A stretch of 64,000 bases of DNA, taken from Leptospira sp. WS39.C2. Lineage in GTDB: Bacteria > Spirochaetota > Leptospiria > Leptospirales > Leptospiraceae. The stretch is taken from the NCBI RefSeq assembly GCF_040833965.1, contig NZ_CP162142.1:1823001-1887000 (forward strand), in the 5' to 3' direction. The notes under the pieces were generated by a model. That model ran no database searches. It worked only from the letters and a program-made list of their open reading frames with translations, and was not told the origin of the DNA. Of the stretch, positions 34,549-44,013 are shown piece by piece (the stretch's first letter is position 1; each line of letters starts with the position of its first letter). The translations under genes were made by a program, and so were the position numbers.

Positions 34549-35693
34549 AAGACCAAATTCTCTTTACTGGTAATGTTGGCAAGAATTCCGAATAGGATAA
34601 AAATTGTCAAAAGTGACGAACCTCCATAACTCATAAATGGAAGCGAAATACCTGTCACTGGTACAATCCCTGTAATCACAAATAAATTCAAAATGGTTTG
34701 GAATCCAAACAAAATGAGTATTCCTGAACCTAAAAAGAATCCGAGTTTATCTTTGGTTCGTTCTAATAACAAAAATACCCTTACCATGATGAATAGAACG
34801 ATGGTGATAAAAAAAACAAATCCAACAAAACCAAAATCTTCAACAAAAGAAGACAAAACAAAATCAGTGTGACTATAAGCTAAATACCTATGAGCATAAC
34901 CTGTTCCAATTGCTTTGCCTGTCGTGGCTCCATCAAAAAAAGCACGAAAACTAGTAACCAATTGGTGACCTTCATCAAAACGAAATTTGTATGGATCAAG
35001 CCAGATTTCTAGACGTTTTTTCCTATAACCTACCTGAGTGACAAGGACTACTAAAAGTGGTAAAATCGATGCCCCTAAAATCAATAATCGTTTCATAGGG
35101 AAACCAGCTAACAGAACGAAGAAAAACAATACGAGGAGTAATTCAACTGTAGTTCCAAATGCAGGTTCAATAACAATGAGTAATAAAGTTAGAAATATTA
35201 CGATAAGAGATACGATCTTCTTTTTGTCCCATTTGATTTTTTTAAAATCGAAATTATAAAAAAAATAGGAAGAAAAAAGTAAAATACTAATCTTCGAAAA
35301 TTCCGAAGGTTGTATTTGAAAACCAGCTATTTGGATCCAACGATTAAAACTTCGTCCATAACTAGTTCCCACTGATTTACCTAACCCAGGTATAAAAACA
35401 GCAACTAATAATAACAAACTTAAGAGAGAAAGAACAAAAGACCATTTTACTAAAAACTGGTATGGGATTTGACAAAAAACGAGGAATAATATTATCCCGA
35501 GGGAACCCCATAACAATTGTTTTTTGAGGTAATAATAAGAATCAGAAAATTCTCGTTCCGCTGGGATTACAGAAGCACTAAACATCACAATCATTCCCAT
35601 TCCAAATAACAAAAACATAGAAAAAAGTAAAGGTCCATCAAATCGTGATGAACCAAATCGTAAGTAACTTCGGAAGGAACGAAAAAATTCCAT
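34545..35693 (-). CDS. ftsW: FtsW, SEDS-family septal peptidoglycan polymerase
   Basis: A SEDS glycosyltransferase with about ten helices that polymerises lipid II at the septum together with a class B PBP. Start at ATG 35693 ([14 protein letters not shown]), whose A is also the last base of the mraY TAA, giving 382 residues. Family signs: FSASVIPAEREFSDSYYY, the signature QIQPSEFSKI, EPAFGTTVELL (catalytic Asp replaced by Glu-region variants is not judged here), AHRYLAYSHTDFVLSSFVEDFGF and the C-terminal ISLPFMSYGGSS. The expected partner FtsI is not encoded in this operon. Confidence 0.93.
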   Translation of the reverse strand: MEFFRSFRSYLRFGSSRFDGPLLFSMFLLFGMGMIVMFSASVIPAEREFSDSYYYLKKQLLWGSLGIILFLVFCQIPYQFLVKWSFVLSLLSLLLLVAVFIPGLGKSVGTSYGRSFNRWIQIAGFQIQPSEFSKISILLFSSYFFYNFDFKKIKWDKKKIVSLIVIFLTLLLIVIEPAFGTTVELLLVLFFFVLLAGFPMKRLLILGASILPLLVVLVTQVGYRKKRLEIWLDPYKFRFDEGHQLVTSFRAFFDGATTGKAIGTGYAHRYLAYSHTDFVLSSFVEDFGFVGFVFFITIVLFIMVRVFLLLERTKDKLGFFLGSGILILFGFQTILNLFVITGIVPVTGISLPFMSYGGSSLLTIFILFGILANITSKENLVL

Positions 35694-36805
35694 TATTGGA
35701 TTTTTAATGTGGAAAGTGTTATGATCGCAAGTATAATCCCAATGATCCAAAATCGGATCACTACTTTTTCTTCTGACCAACCAGAAAGCTCAAAGTGATG
35801 GTGTAAAGGTGCCATTTTAAAAATTCGTTTGCCAGTAAGTTTGAATGAACCTACCTGTAATATCACACTGACTGCCTCTGCTACAAATATCCCACCGAGG
35901 ATAACGAGTAATATTTCTTTTTTTAACATGATGGCGACAAGTCCAAGTGTGGAACCTAAAAATAATGAGCCAGTGTCTCCCATAAACACTTGGGCTGGAT
36001 GACAATTGAACCATAAAAATCCAAGTAAAGCCCCTGAAAGTCCTGCAAGGAAAACGGAATATTCATGAGAACCAGGCAAATAAGGAATATGTAAATAATT
36101 TGCTGCCGAAGGAGTTCCTGATACATAAGATATCAATGCAAAAGTTGCCGTTGAAATTACAACTGTTCCCGATGCCAAACCATCCAAACCATCAGTCAAA
36201 TTCACTGCGTGTGAACTACCAATTAACACGATAATGGCGAAAGGTACTGCGAGAATTCCTAAATTCCACACAGGTCCTTTCACAAAAGGTAAAAACAAAT
36301 CAGTAATTGAAAAAACGATCCCCTTTTGCATATTTGAATTGGATTTACCTGTAAAATAAAAATACAATGTTGTAATCGTTACTGCGAATAAAATCGTAAC
36401 AACAAATTTGGTCCTTGCCCTCATACCACCTTTGATTTTTTTTACTGACTTCATGTAATCATCAGTAAATCCAAGTCCTGCGAATAAAATTGCAGAAACT
36501 AAAAGTAATATCACATTTAGATTTGATAAATTTCCCCATAACAAGGTGGAGATGGTTAAAGATAAAATCATTATCAAACCACCCATCGTAGGTGTTCCTG
36601 ATTTGTTAGCATGGGACTGTGGGCCATCATTCCTTACAGACTCACGAAATTTTAATGATAACAAAAAGGAAATTAGAGATTTTCCGAATATAAACGTAAT
36701 GAACATAGAAGTTAACCCTGCCATCATCGCACGTAAGGTTACATAACTAAATACTCTTAAAAACCCATAATCATTACCAAATGATTCATAAATCCATTGG
36801 AACAT
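35693..36805 (-). CDS. mraY: Phospho-N-acetylmuramoyl-pentapeptide transferase MraY
   Basis: MraY transfers phospho-MurNAc-pentapeptide to undecaprenyl phosphate, making lipid I. The 370-residue polytopic protein has all signatures: [13 protein letters not shown], the catalytic [42 protein letters not shown] and the histidine-rich [14 protein letters not shown]. It lies 16 bases after murE and shares its stop base with the ftsW start. Confidence 0.97.
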   Translation of the reverse strand: MFQWIYESFGNDYGFLRVFSYVTLRAMMAGLTSMFITFIFGKSLISFLLSLKFRESVRNDGPQSHANKSGTPTMGGLIMILSLTISTLLWGNLSNLNVILLLVSAILFAGLGFTDDYMKSVKKIKGGMRARTKFVVTILFAVTITTLYFYFTGKSNSNMQKGIVFSITDLFLPFVKGPVWNLGILAVPFAIIVLIGSSHAVNLTDGLDGLASGTVVISTATFALISYVSGTPSAANYLHIPYLPGSHEYSVFLAGLSGALLGFLWFNCHPAQVFMGDTGSLFLGSTLGLVAIMLKKEILLVILGGIFVAEAVSVILQVGSFKLTGKRIFKMAPLHHHFELSGWSEEKVVIRFWIIGIILAIITLSTLKIQ

Positions 36806-36821
36806 ACTTTTTCCTCTATCG

Positions 36822-38342
36822 TTAGGTATCTAAATTTAAAAATGCTTTTTCTATTTCTTCAAAATCAACGAAGTTGGTTTTTTCTTTACCAATGATTTGA
36901 TACGTTTCGTGACCTTTCCCTGCGACAACTAAAATCCCATCTTTTTCCAAAAGTGAAACAGCGCGATGAATAGCAGTCCTTCGGTCTGTTATTTTTTCGT
37001 AACGTTTAAACCCTCTCGAAAAACCAGCCTCAATTTCATCCAGTATGGATTCTGGATTTTCAGTTCTAGGATTATCCGAAGTTAGGACAACAAAATCAGC
37101 AAGGGTTTCTGCAATTTTTGCCATCTGAGGACGTTTGGTACGATCTCTATCACCACCACAACCAAATAAACAAATGAGTTGTTTTGGTCGAATTTCGACA
37201 CAACTCTTTAAGATATTCTCTAAGGCGTCGGGAGTGTGTGCATAATCAACGACAGCAATACGACTTCGATTTGGATAAGGAATGACTTGGAATCTACCAG
37301 GTACTGTTGGAATTTCTTCAATCGCTGAAACAACATCCTCCCATGGAAATCCAAGTTCATAAGCAATCGACATCGCAAAAGCAGTGTTAAATACATTGAA
37401 ATTTCCAAGTAAATTGGTTTTTACACTTCGAACTTCAATAAAAGGTAAGTTTTTTTCTTTTTTGTGAAATCGGTATTCACTTCCAAGTAAAGAAAGTTTG
37501 GCGTTACTATAATGAAACTCACCTGATTTCCCAAGAATGTAGATTGGTGACTTTAATTTTGTTTCCCTTATTTTTTGAATCATTCGATCCCCAAAGGAGA
37601 CATCACCAGCCACGAGTCCAAATTTGTTTTTCACGGAAGATTGTTCGAGTAGTTGGAAAATTTTAAACTTACTCTCAAAATAATCATCCATGTTTTCATG
37701 GAAATCTAAATGGTCTTGTGTTAAATTTGTAAATCCCGCACATGTAATTTCAAGTCCAGCCACCCTACCCAATTTTAAACCGTGACTACTCATTTCTATA
37801 AATACATATTCTATACCTTCGTCTAACATCTCTTTGAGTAATAGATTTAGAGAAGAGGCATCGGGTGTTGTATAACCAGATTCTAAAATACGATCTAATA
37901 TTTGGATTTGGACAGTTCCGATCAGGGCCGCTTTTTTCCCTAGTTTTCTTGCAATATGAAACAAGATAAACGTTAAAGATGTTTTGCCATTTGTTCCAGT
38001 AATTCCAATGATTTTTAGTTTTTTAGATGGTGTTCCAAGGAGTAAAGATGCTAATTTCCCATGGAGATCACCTAATGGTTCTTCGGACTCTAATACATTT
38101 AAAAATAGATCCAAATTTTTTAGTTTCAATTGTCGCTTCGAAACTAATACAGCTTTGCATCCTTTTTCAATTGCCATTTGTAAGTAATTTTCAAGAACTT
38201 CCTGTTTACCATCTGGTAATACAAATAAATCAAGATCTGTTAACTTCCTACTATCTGCCCATACATATTGAATGTCAAAGTTCGCGTCACCTTTAACGAG
38301 TTTGATCTCTGGAATTTTTTTTTGGATTTCAATAAATTTCAT
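36822..38342 (-). CDS. murE: UDP-MurNAc-L-Ala-D-Glu:diamino acid ligase MurE
   Basis: MurE adds the third residue of the stem peptide. The 506-residue protein has P-loop [15 protein letters not shown], substrate loop [11 protein letters not shown], carbamylated-Lys region and C-terminal [16 protein letters not shown]. The specificity motif reads [14 protein letters not shown] is the form known for meso-diaminopimelate ligases, so this organism probably makes a meso-DAP murein. The start overlaps the end of the FtsL-like gene by four bases. In most clusters ftsI lies between these two genes; it is absent here. Confidence 0.96.
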   Translation of the reverse strand: MKFIEIQKKIPEIKLVKGDANFDIQYVWADSRKLTDLDLFVLPDGKQEVLENYLQMAIEKGCKAVLVSKRQLKLKNLDLFLNVLESEEPLGDLHGKLASLLLGTPSKKLKIIGITGTNGKTSLTFILFHIARKLGKKAALIGTVQIQILDRILESGYTTPDASSLNLLLKEMLDEGIEYVFIEMSSHGLKLGRVAGLEITCAGFTNLTQDHLDFHENMDDYFESKFKIFQLLEQSSVKNKFGLVAGDVSFGDRMIQKIRETKLKSPIYILGKSGEFHYSNAKLSLLGSEYRFHKKEKNLPFIEVRSVKTNLLGNFNVFNTAFAMSIAYELGFPWEDVVSAIEEIPTVPGRFQVIPYPNRSRIAVVDYAHTPDALENILKSCVEIRPKQLICLFGCGGDRDRTKRPQMAKIAETLADFVVLTSDNPRTENPESILDEIEAGFSRGFKRYEKITDRRTAIHRAVSLLEKDGILVVAGKGHETYQIIGKEKTNFVDFEEIEKAFLNLDT

Positions 38343-38695
38343 GGCTTTGACTTAGAAGGTGATTCAGGGATTGGTGGCAGTTCAATTGTGACAGTACGAT
38401 TTCCAAGGCTAATTGGTAAAAATTGATATGTCCTTCTATACAAGGTTTCAATTCGTTCTGCTGAAGTATAAGATACTATTCCAATTTTGAGTTCATCATT
38501 TTTTCGCTTTAACTCTTCTTTGGCGGTAGTTCGTTCATGAATGGTTCTTTGCAGTTTGGCCTTTTCTAATCCTTGCCAGACATGGAAGAAAAAAAAACCA
38601 AGAAATGGAAAAAGGAAAATAAAACCTTTTAGTGGTTCCAAAAAATCAAAAATCAAATTTGGCAAAGTTTGGATTTTGAGAGTCACTTTTCCCAT
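38339..38695 (-). CDS. FtsL-like small bitopic division protein
   Basis: A 118-residue protein with one N-terminal helix ([16 protein letters not shown]) followed by a coiled-coil-like charged stretch ([23 protein letters not shown]) and a short tail ending in prolines and Lys/Ser. This size and layout, and its position between rsmH (13-base overlap) and murE (4-base overlap), match FtsL, the division protein that links FtsB/FtsQ to FtsW/FtsI. FtsL sequences are poorly conserved, so the call rests on layout and synteny. Confidence 0.72.
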   Translation of the reverse strand: MGKVTLKIQTLPNLIFDFLEPLKGFIFLFPFLGFFFFHVWQGLEKAKLQRTIHERTTAKEELKRKNDELKIGIVSYTSAERIETLYRRTYQFLPISLGNRTVTIELPPIPESPSKSKP

Positions 38696-39627
38696 CTACT
38701 TTCTTTTATCGGTTCGATTTTCATTAGTCCTCTTAATTTTGCCGACCGCGAGGCTCTGTTTTCTTTGATTTCTGTATCAGATGGTAAAATTGGTTTTTTC
38801 GTCAAAATCTCGAAATGGTCAGTTGTTTTTAAATCACGAAAGGTCCATTTTACTATTCTGTCTTCAAGTGAATGAAAGGAAATACAAGTGAGGACTCCAC
38901 CAATCGCTAAACTATTCGATAGAGTTCGGATTCCTTTTTCTGCATGTAATAATTCTTCATTTACTTCTATGCGGAGGGCTTGGAATATCCTTGTCGCAGG
39001 ATGGGATTCCTTGGGCCAAAATTTTCTTGGAATCGATGATTCTACAAGTTTTACAAGGTCAGTGTTTGTTTCGAATTTTTTTTTGTGTCTCGACTGTACG
39101 ATGTTATTTGCAATTTTTAGAGCCCAACGTTCTTCCCCATATTCCCAGAATACTTTTTTAAGGTGAAGAACGGAACTATAATTCACAACATCTGCGGCTG
39201 TTTTTTGGCCTACTTGTGGTTCTAAGCGCATATCTAAAGGTTCTTCATTTTTAAAAGTAAACCCTCTTCCTGAATGTAAAAAATGAAAGAGAGAAACACC
39301 CAAATCCACGAGAGCCCCATCAAGTCCGGGACAACCCACTTCCGAAAGTAAATCTCCATCCACTTCAGAAAAGTTCATTTGAAAAGAGTGAACACGCTCC
39401 AAAGACCCAATTTCATTCTGGATTTCTTTTTTTGCGCGTTCTAACATCACAGCGTCCCGGTCAATGAGGATGAGTTGGGCATTGGGAAATGTTTTTAGAA
39501 TGAGTTTTGAATGCCCACCTTCTCCTGCGGTCCCATCCAAAAACCACTGTGGGTTTGGATTTTTGGATAATTGTAATAGGGATATGACTTCGTTTGGAAG
39601 GACTGGTATGTGGGGAGATTCTAACAC
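38683..39627 (-). CDS. rsmH: 16S rRNA (cytosine-1402-N4)-methyltransferase RsmH
   Basis: RsmH (MraW) methylates N4 of C1402 in 16S rRNA using S-adenosylmethionine. The 314 residues show the family start [16 protein letters not shown] motif [41 protein letters not shown] and the C-terminal [16 protein letters not shown]. The start is GTG. It heads the minus-strand division/cell-wall operon. An mraZ gene, often upstream of rsmH, is absent; the divergent neighbour is a HIT protein gene. Confidence 0.96.
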   Translation of the reverse strand: MLESPHIPVLPNEVISLLQLSKNPNPQWFLDGTAGEGGHSKLILKTFPNAQLILIDRDAVMLERAKKEIQNEIGSLERVHSFQMNFSEVDGDLLSEVGCPGLDGALVDLGVSLFHFLHSGRGFTFKNEEPLDMRLEPQVGQKTAADVVNYSSVLHLKKVFWEYGEERWALKIANNIVQSRHKKKFETNTDLVKLVESSIPRKFWPKESHPATRIFQALRIEVNEELLHAEKGIRTLSNSLAIGGVLTCISFHSLEDRIVKWTFRDLKTTDHFEILTKKPILPSDTEIKENRASRSAKLRGLMKIEPIKESRWEK

Positions 39628-39699
39628 TGTTACTTTCTTACTGTATAGCTGTCAAAATCCTTGCAATCCTTTAATCCTTCTCGGAGATTGAAAGTATCA

Positions 39700-40212
39700 A
39701 TGAGTTCCTATGAAGAACATTCCATTCGTAAAAACCTATTCAGTGTAGGTAAATTGGGATATGCCAAAGGAGACAGACCCAATGTGGAATGTATCCTCTG
39801 TGGGGTAAGAGACAATAACGAAATTGTCCCAAATCTTACGATAGCTGAAACAGAACTTTCGATCGTTTCCATCAATTTATTCCCTTACAATCCTGGTCAT
39901 ATCATTATCTTTCCGAAACGCCATATCATTAGTTATTTGGAGCTGACAAATGAAGAGGCATTGGACATCCATACCCTCACGCAAAAAACCATGAGGATTC
40001 TGGAAAAACAATGGAAGGTCCAGGGATTTAATACTGGTTACAATTTAGGAAAAAACAGCGGTGGTTCCATACCCCACATCCACGAACACATTGTGCCAAG
40101 ATTTCCCAATGAAGCTGGATTTTTAGATGTCCTGTCCAACACTCGCATTGTGATCTACGAACCTTACCAAATGTGGGAAGATTTAAAGAAACTTTGGGCT
40201 AACGAAACGTAA
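39700..40212 (+). CDS. HIT-family nucleotide hydrolase/transferase
   Basis: A 170-residue protein with the histidine triad [10 protein letters not shown] near the C-terminal third, a zinc-type CILCG motif near residue 35, and [18 protein letters not shown], typical of the bacterial Ap4A-hydrolase-like HIT branch. Such enzymes cleave dinucleoside polyphosphates or nucleoside phosphoramidates. ATG at 39700 is chosen ([12 protein letters not shown]); a TTG at 39661 would add 13 residues that do not look structured. It is divergent from rsmH and converges on cheR, sharing a compact terminator. Confidence 0.9.
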   Translation: MSSYEEHSIRKNLFSVGKLGYAKGDRPNVECILCGVRDNNEIVPNLTIAETELSIVSINLFPYNPGHIIIFPKRHIISYLELTNEEALDIHTLTQKTMRILEKQWKVQGFNTGYNLGKNSGGSIPHIHEHIVPRFPNEAGFLDVLSNTRIVIYEPYQMWEDLKKLWANET

Positions 40213-40233
40213 GGTATTATTACGTTTTTTTTT
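40205..40233. terminator. Compact hairpin-plus-T-run terminator between converging genes
   Basis: AAACGTAA (40205-40212) pairs with TTACGTTT (40220-40227) around a seven-base loop, followed by a T-run to 40233. The left arm contains the HIT gene stop codon and the right arm starts with the cheR stop codon, so one structure serves the ends of both genes. The plus-strand T-run makes it best suited to the HIT transcript. Confidence 0.6.
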
Positions 40234-41116
40234 GGTAAATCGTATGCCCAAGGAACTTGAACTGGTCTGAGATTCCAAACATGGTCTCGGAATGTCCTAA
40301 AATCAAATAACCTTTTGGTTTTAAACTCGCTTCAAAGTTTTGAAATAAGGTTTTCTGTGTTGATTTGTCAAAATAGATCACAACATTCCTACAAAAAATC
40401 AAATCTAGTTTATCAGTAATGGGAAAGGGAAAGTGTAATAAGTTGATTTGTCGAAAATCAACTAGTGCTTTTAAGTGGGGTTTCACTTCAAAATAGACAT
40501 GTTCTTTTTCTGTAAATTGGTTGAAGTGTTTTTTCTTAAGTGCGTCCGAAACTGGTTCTAAACGATCATCTCGATAAACACCTTTTTTTGCTGTAGTTAA
40601 TACTTGTGTATCAATATCAGAAGCATAAATTTTACAATTCCAACCCGGTTTGGATTGGAAATAATCATATACGGTTATGGCTATCGAATAAGGTTCTTCC
40701 CCCGTACTCGAAGCCGAACACCAAATTCGTAACGATTTAGGAGATCCTGATTCGGCTGCTTCCTTTTCTAATTGAGGGAAATATTCGTTTTTTAAAAATT
40801 CAAAGTGATGGTTTTCACGAAAAAAATCTGTTTTATTCGTTGTTATGCGATTGATGAGTTCCTGCATCTCTTGGGTCGCAAAATTTGGATCCAATTTGAG
40901 TTTTGCAACATAGTCCTCAAAACTTTGGATCCCAAGAGTCCGTAACCTTGCATTGAGTCTAGACTGCACCATGATTTTTTTGTGTGGTGCAAGGAAAATT
41001 CCTGCTTGTTTGTACACTAAATTTTTGATGAATTCAAACTCAGCATCACCGATTGTGTTTAAAGATGTTCGAAAGTCCAATTTGCCCTCACGAAGATTCA
41101 ACAGAGTTTTTTCCAT
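40220..41116 (-). CDS. CheR-type protein-glutamate methyltransferase
   Basis: CheR methylates glutamates on chemoreceptors with S-adenosylmethionine, setting adaptation. The 298-residue form starting at ATG 41116 (MEKTLLNLREGKL) has the N-terminal helical domain (EFEFIKNLVYKQAGIFL, then KIMVQSRLNARLRTLG), the linker NKTDFFRENHHFEFLKNE, SAM loop RIWCSASSTGEEPYSIA, and later ASDIDTQVL, DLIFCRNVVIYFD and GYLILGHSETM. Upstream in-frame ATGs (41152, 41164) overlap the divergent mqnA start and are less likely. No other chemotaxis gene is adjacent. Confidence 0.92.
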   Translation of the reverse strand: MEKTLLNLREGKLDFRTSLNTIGDAEFEFIKNLVYKQAGIFLAPHKKIMVQSRLNARLRTLGIQSFEDYVAKLKLDPNFATQEMQELINRITTNKTDFFRENHHFEFLKNEYFPQLEKEAAESGSPKSLRIWCSASSTGEEPYSIAITVYDYFQSKPGWNCKIYASDIDTQVLTTAKKGVYRDDRLEPVSDALKKKHFNQFTEKEHVYFEVKPHLKALVDFRQINLLHFPFPITDKLDLIFCRNVVIYFDKSTQKTLFQNFEASLKPKGYLILGHSETMFGISDQFKFLGHTIYQKKT

Positions 41117-41150
41117 CTGACAAGTTGTTTTTTCCTGTGGAGGTTCAATC

Positions 41151-41897
41151 ATGAAGATTGGCATCGTAAAACACCTAAATGCACGACCCCTTACCCTTTA
41201 TTTTGAGAGATCTGGAGAATTTACCCCCGTTTATGAGAACCCAAGTGTTCTGATTGAACTCTTAAAAAAAGGAGAATTGGACTGTGCCCTTGTTTCCTCC
41301 ATAGAATGTGAACGAAACAAAGACAAATTTGATTATACAAAAATTGTCGGGGTTTGTGCGCGAGATGTTGTTCGTTCTGTTTTATTTTTCCATAACGAGA
41401 GAGAACCTGGGGTTCCACCGCGTATTTTTACAGATAAGGGTTCTCGTTCGAGTGTTTGCCTCTTACAATGTTTGTTCCATTTAGAATATGGAAAAAAGGT
41501 TGAAGTGATACCTACAGATGCAACGGAAATATCCAAAATGATGGAATCTGGAATTGGTTCTCATTTATTGTTTGGTGACCATGCCCTTTTGCAAACTCCC
41601 ATCCCTGGATACCAAGTGATTGATTTAGCAGAATGGTGGAACCGCTTGACCGGATTCTATTTTTGTTTTGCATTTTGGGCCTATCCCAAGGGCAAACAAT
41701 GGGACAACCAAATCTTCTTGAAAGCTTTGGAATATGGACTAAAAGAACTCAGTACAATCATCAGTGAAGAAAAACGACTACCGATAGCCATCACTGACCG
41801 TTACCTCAAACAAGAATTACATTACATACCTGAACAAAAAAATTTGGATGGTTTTGCGTTTTTCATCCAAACTGCAAAAAATTTGGGACTTCTTTGA
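41151..41897 (+). CDS. mqnA: Menaquinone synthesis protein MqnA (chorismate dehydratase), futalosine pathway
   Basis: The 248-residue protein matches the MqnA/MqnD periplasmic-binding-like fold: KIGIVKHLNARPLTLYFE at the start, SVLIELLKKGELDCALVSSIE, then FTDKGSRSSVCLLQC and LLFGDHALL, and AEWWNRLTGFYFCFAFW. The opening GIV..LNARPL and the SS.E motif favour MqnA, which dehydrates chorismate to 3-enolpyruvylbenzoate in the first step of the futalosine route. A strong ribosome-binding site (GGAGG) lies eight bases upstream of the ATG. Other mqn genes are not in the window. Distinguishing MqnA from MqnD by eye leaves some doubt. Confidence 0.8.
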   Translation: MKIGIVKHLNARPLTLYFERSGEFTPVYENPSVLIELLKKGELDCALVSSIECERNKDKFDYTKIVGVCARDVVRSVLFFHNEREPGVPPRIFTDKGSRSSVCLLQCLFHLEYGKKVEVIPTDATEISKMMESGIGSHLLFGDHALLQTPIPGYQVIDLAEWWNRLTGFYFCFAFWAYPKGKQWDNQIFLKALEYGLKELSTIISEEKRLPIAITDRYLKQELHYIPEQKNLDGFAFFIQTAKNLGLL

Positions 41898-41898
41898 T

Positions 41899-42537
41899 TT
41901 AAAAAAAACGGATTTTGTATTCCCAAGTTTTGGTTTCAGGATTTTCCAAAGTCTCTTGTAACGGGATTTGGTAGACCAAATTCCCAAGACCAATAAAACC
42001 TCGGTTCGAACTACATTCGGAATCCTTGGGAAATAATACTTTGAATTGGATTTTCCCTTCCTTTAGCAAACGAGAGGTTTCCGAAATGATTTTTTTTTCT
42101 CCAGCACTGGAATCAAGGATCACATTGTCAGTTAAATTGGGAAAGTCACGTTTGACGATGAGTGACCTCGGTTTTTGTTTGATGGTAAAACTTCCAATGA
42201 GGACACCTTCTAAATGGACGGGGTCTTCAAAATCCAATTTATAGGAAACTTTTCCTTTCCTTTTGAAATACATATCAGTGGTTTCGGATTTTTCTAATTC
42301 GCGAAAAGTGAAATCCCGAACTTGTAAATTATTATTCGATTTTTTTTTAACAGAAGTTAGGATCTCTTCTTTTGAGGTAGGTAAAAATTTCACTAGGGAT
42401 TCGTTTGAATCTTTTTTTAAGGGAACTGTATAGGCAATTTCGACTGTTCCTGAACTCATTTTTCGAAAGAGAATTGTCTCTTCGTATTCAAAACATCCAT
42501 AACAAAATACTAATAAAAATAGAAAAAAACGGAACAC
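41899..42537 (-). CDS. Hypothetical lipoprotein
   Basis: A 212-residue protein with a short signal and lipobox-like VFCYGC (Cys15), followed by a beta-rich soluble region. No conserved catalytic motif is apparent. Segments such as GTVEIAYTVPL and KVSYKLDFEDPVHLEGVL suggest a sandwich fold, as in many spirochaetal lipoproteins. It converges on mqnA with one base between the stop codons and lies 38 bases downstream of amtB on the same strand. Confidence 0.75.
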   Translation of the reverse strand: MFRFFLFLLVFCYGCFEYEETILFRKMSSGTVEIAYTVPLKKDSNESLVKFLPTSKEEILTSVKKKSNNNLQVRDFTFRELEKSETTDMYFKRKGKVSYKLDFEDPVHLEGVLIGSFTIKQKPRSLIVKRDFPNLTDNVILDSSAGEKKIISETSRLLKEGKIQFKVLFPKDSECSSNRGFIGLGNLVYQIPLQETLENPETKTWEYKIRFF

Positions 42538-42575
42538 ACCCTAGACTTCCCCATAAAGAAATCTAGGGTCAAGGA

Positions 42576-44003
42576 CTATTTCGAAACGGGATATGCCTCG
42601 TTTCCGTGTTCCAAAATATCGAGTCCAAGTAATTCTTCTTCTTCAGAAACTCGTAGTCCGACTGTTTTTTTGATCAGGTAGAACATAAGTAAACTCACTG
42701 GGAATGCCCAAAGGAAAGCCGTGACCACTCCAATGGCTTGGGCTGCAAACTGCGCAAAACCAGCACCATAAAATAGTCCTGTGTCCAAACTAAATAGTCC
42801 ATAGGCCATAGTCCCCCATGCCCCGCAAACACCATGCACTGACACAGCACCCACTGGATCATCGATCCTTCGATTGTCTAAAAAGAGAACAGAGATAATG
42901 ACAAGAATCCCGGCTACAAGTCCTATGATGACGGCACCAAGGATACTCACATTATCACAGGGAGCGGTAATCGCCACAAGTCCAGCTAAACCACCATTTA
43001 AGGTAAGTCCAATCTCTGGTTTTTTAAATAAATACCAAGTGAGTGCCATTGCACTAAGAGCACCAGCACAAGCTGCCATATGTGTGACCACAGCTATTTT
43101 TGCAAAACCACCACCTTCAATCGAAGTGGTAGACCCTGGGTTAAATCCAAACCAACCAAACCATAAGATGAAAACCCCGAGGGCAGCCATTGACATATTA
43201 TGACCTAAAATGGGATACACCCGACCATCTGTTTGGAATTTTCCCATCCTTGGACCAACAACAATGGCACCTGCGAGTCCTGCCCAAGCACCAATGCTAT
43301 GGACAACGGTAGAACCTGCAAAATCATGAAACCCAACACCCTCTCCAGCCCCAAGGCCTAAGGTTTCGAGGAATCCAGTGGAAACTCCAAGTAAACTCCC
43401 CCAAGCAAAGGAACCGAAGACTGGATAAATAAAAGCAGTGATGATAACAGAAAAGACCAAATAAGCAGAAAACTTTGTCCTTTCTGCCATTGCCCCCGAA
43501 ACAATCGTCGCAGCTGTAGCGGCGAATACAATTTGGAAGATAAAGAATGTATATTTTGCTGGATCCATCGTTCCATCTTCAGCATTGATTAAAGATTCAG
43601 CAAAGGAAGGGATTCCGATTCCAAAACCACTTAAAACTTGCGGACCAAACATGATGGAGAAACCAACAAGCCAATATGCAATCGCACCAACCGTTAGGTC
43701 TGAAAAGTTTTTCATAAGGATGTTCACCGCATTTTTGGCACGAGTGAAACCTGCCTCGACGTAGGCAAAACCGGCTTGCATAAAAAATACTAAAAAAGCT
43801 GCGATACAAGTCCATACCCAATTGGCTTCTTGTTTCGTTGTTTCCAAAGCTAATTTTGTTTCCGCTAAAGAGGATTTGATTTCTGCCATTTCCTTTGCCA
43901 GTGTTTCAAAACTATCTTTGTCTGCGGATGAGGTTGGGTCTGCAAAAAGATTACCAACAACTAAAATTAAGAATAAACTAAAATATACTCCGAAATGTTT
44001 CAT
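42576..44003 (-). CDS. amtB: Ammonium transporter AmtB with N-terminal signal and coiled-coil extension
   Basis: A 475-residue Amt/Rh channel for ammonium uptake. The core (from about residue 60) has the family motifs MQAGFAYVEAGFTRAKNAVNI, DFAGSTVVHSIGAWAGL and AVSVHGVCGAWGTMAYG, including both pore histidines. Before it lies a signal peptide (ending near LFADP) and a 35-residue helical coiled-coil-like stretch (DSFETLAKEMAEIKSSLAETK), longer than in simple AmtB proteins and expected outside the membrane. No glnK/PII gene follows, although it often does. A GGAAAG site precedes the ATG. The gene starts ten bases after the GAF/SpoIIE phosphatase gene, indicating co-transcription. Confidence 0.93.
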   Translation of the reverse strand: MKHFGVYFSLFLILVVGNLFADPTSSADKDSFETLAKEMAEIKSSLAETKLALETTKQEANWVWTCIAAFLVFFMQAGFAYVEAGFTRAKNAVNILMKNFSDLTVGAIAYWLVGFSIMFGPQVLSGFGIGIPSFAESLINAEDGTMDPAKYTFFIFQIVFAATAATIVSGAMAERTKFSAYLVFSVIITAFIYPVFGSFAWGSLLGVSTGFLETLGLGAGEGVGFHDFAGSTVVHSIGAWAGLAGAIVVGPRMGKFQTDGRVYPILGHNMSMAALGVFILWFGWFGFNPGSTTSIEGGGFAKIAVVTHMAACAGALSAMALTWYLFKKPEIGLTLNGGLAGLVAITAPCDNVSILGAVIIGLVAGILVIISVLFLDNRRIDDPVGAVSVHGVCGAWGTMAYGLFSLDTGLFYGAGFAQFAAQAIGVVTAFLWAFPVSLLMFYLIKKTVGLRVSEEEELLGLDILEHGNEAYPVSK

Positions 44004-44013
44004 ATAACTTTCC

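Noticed and set aside
35694..35780. N-terminal extension of ftsW into mraY
   Set aside because: ATG at 35693 overlaps the mraY stop by one base as in other operon junctions here, and the extension is not protein-like.
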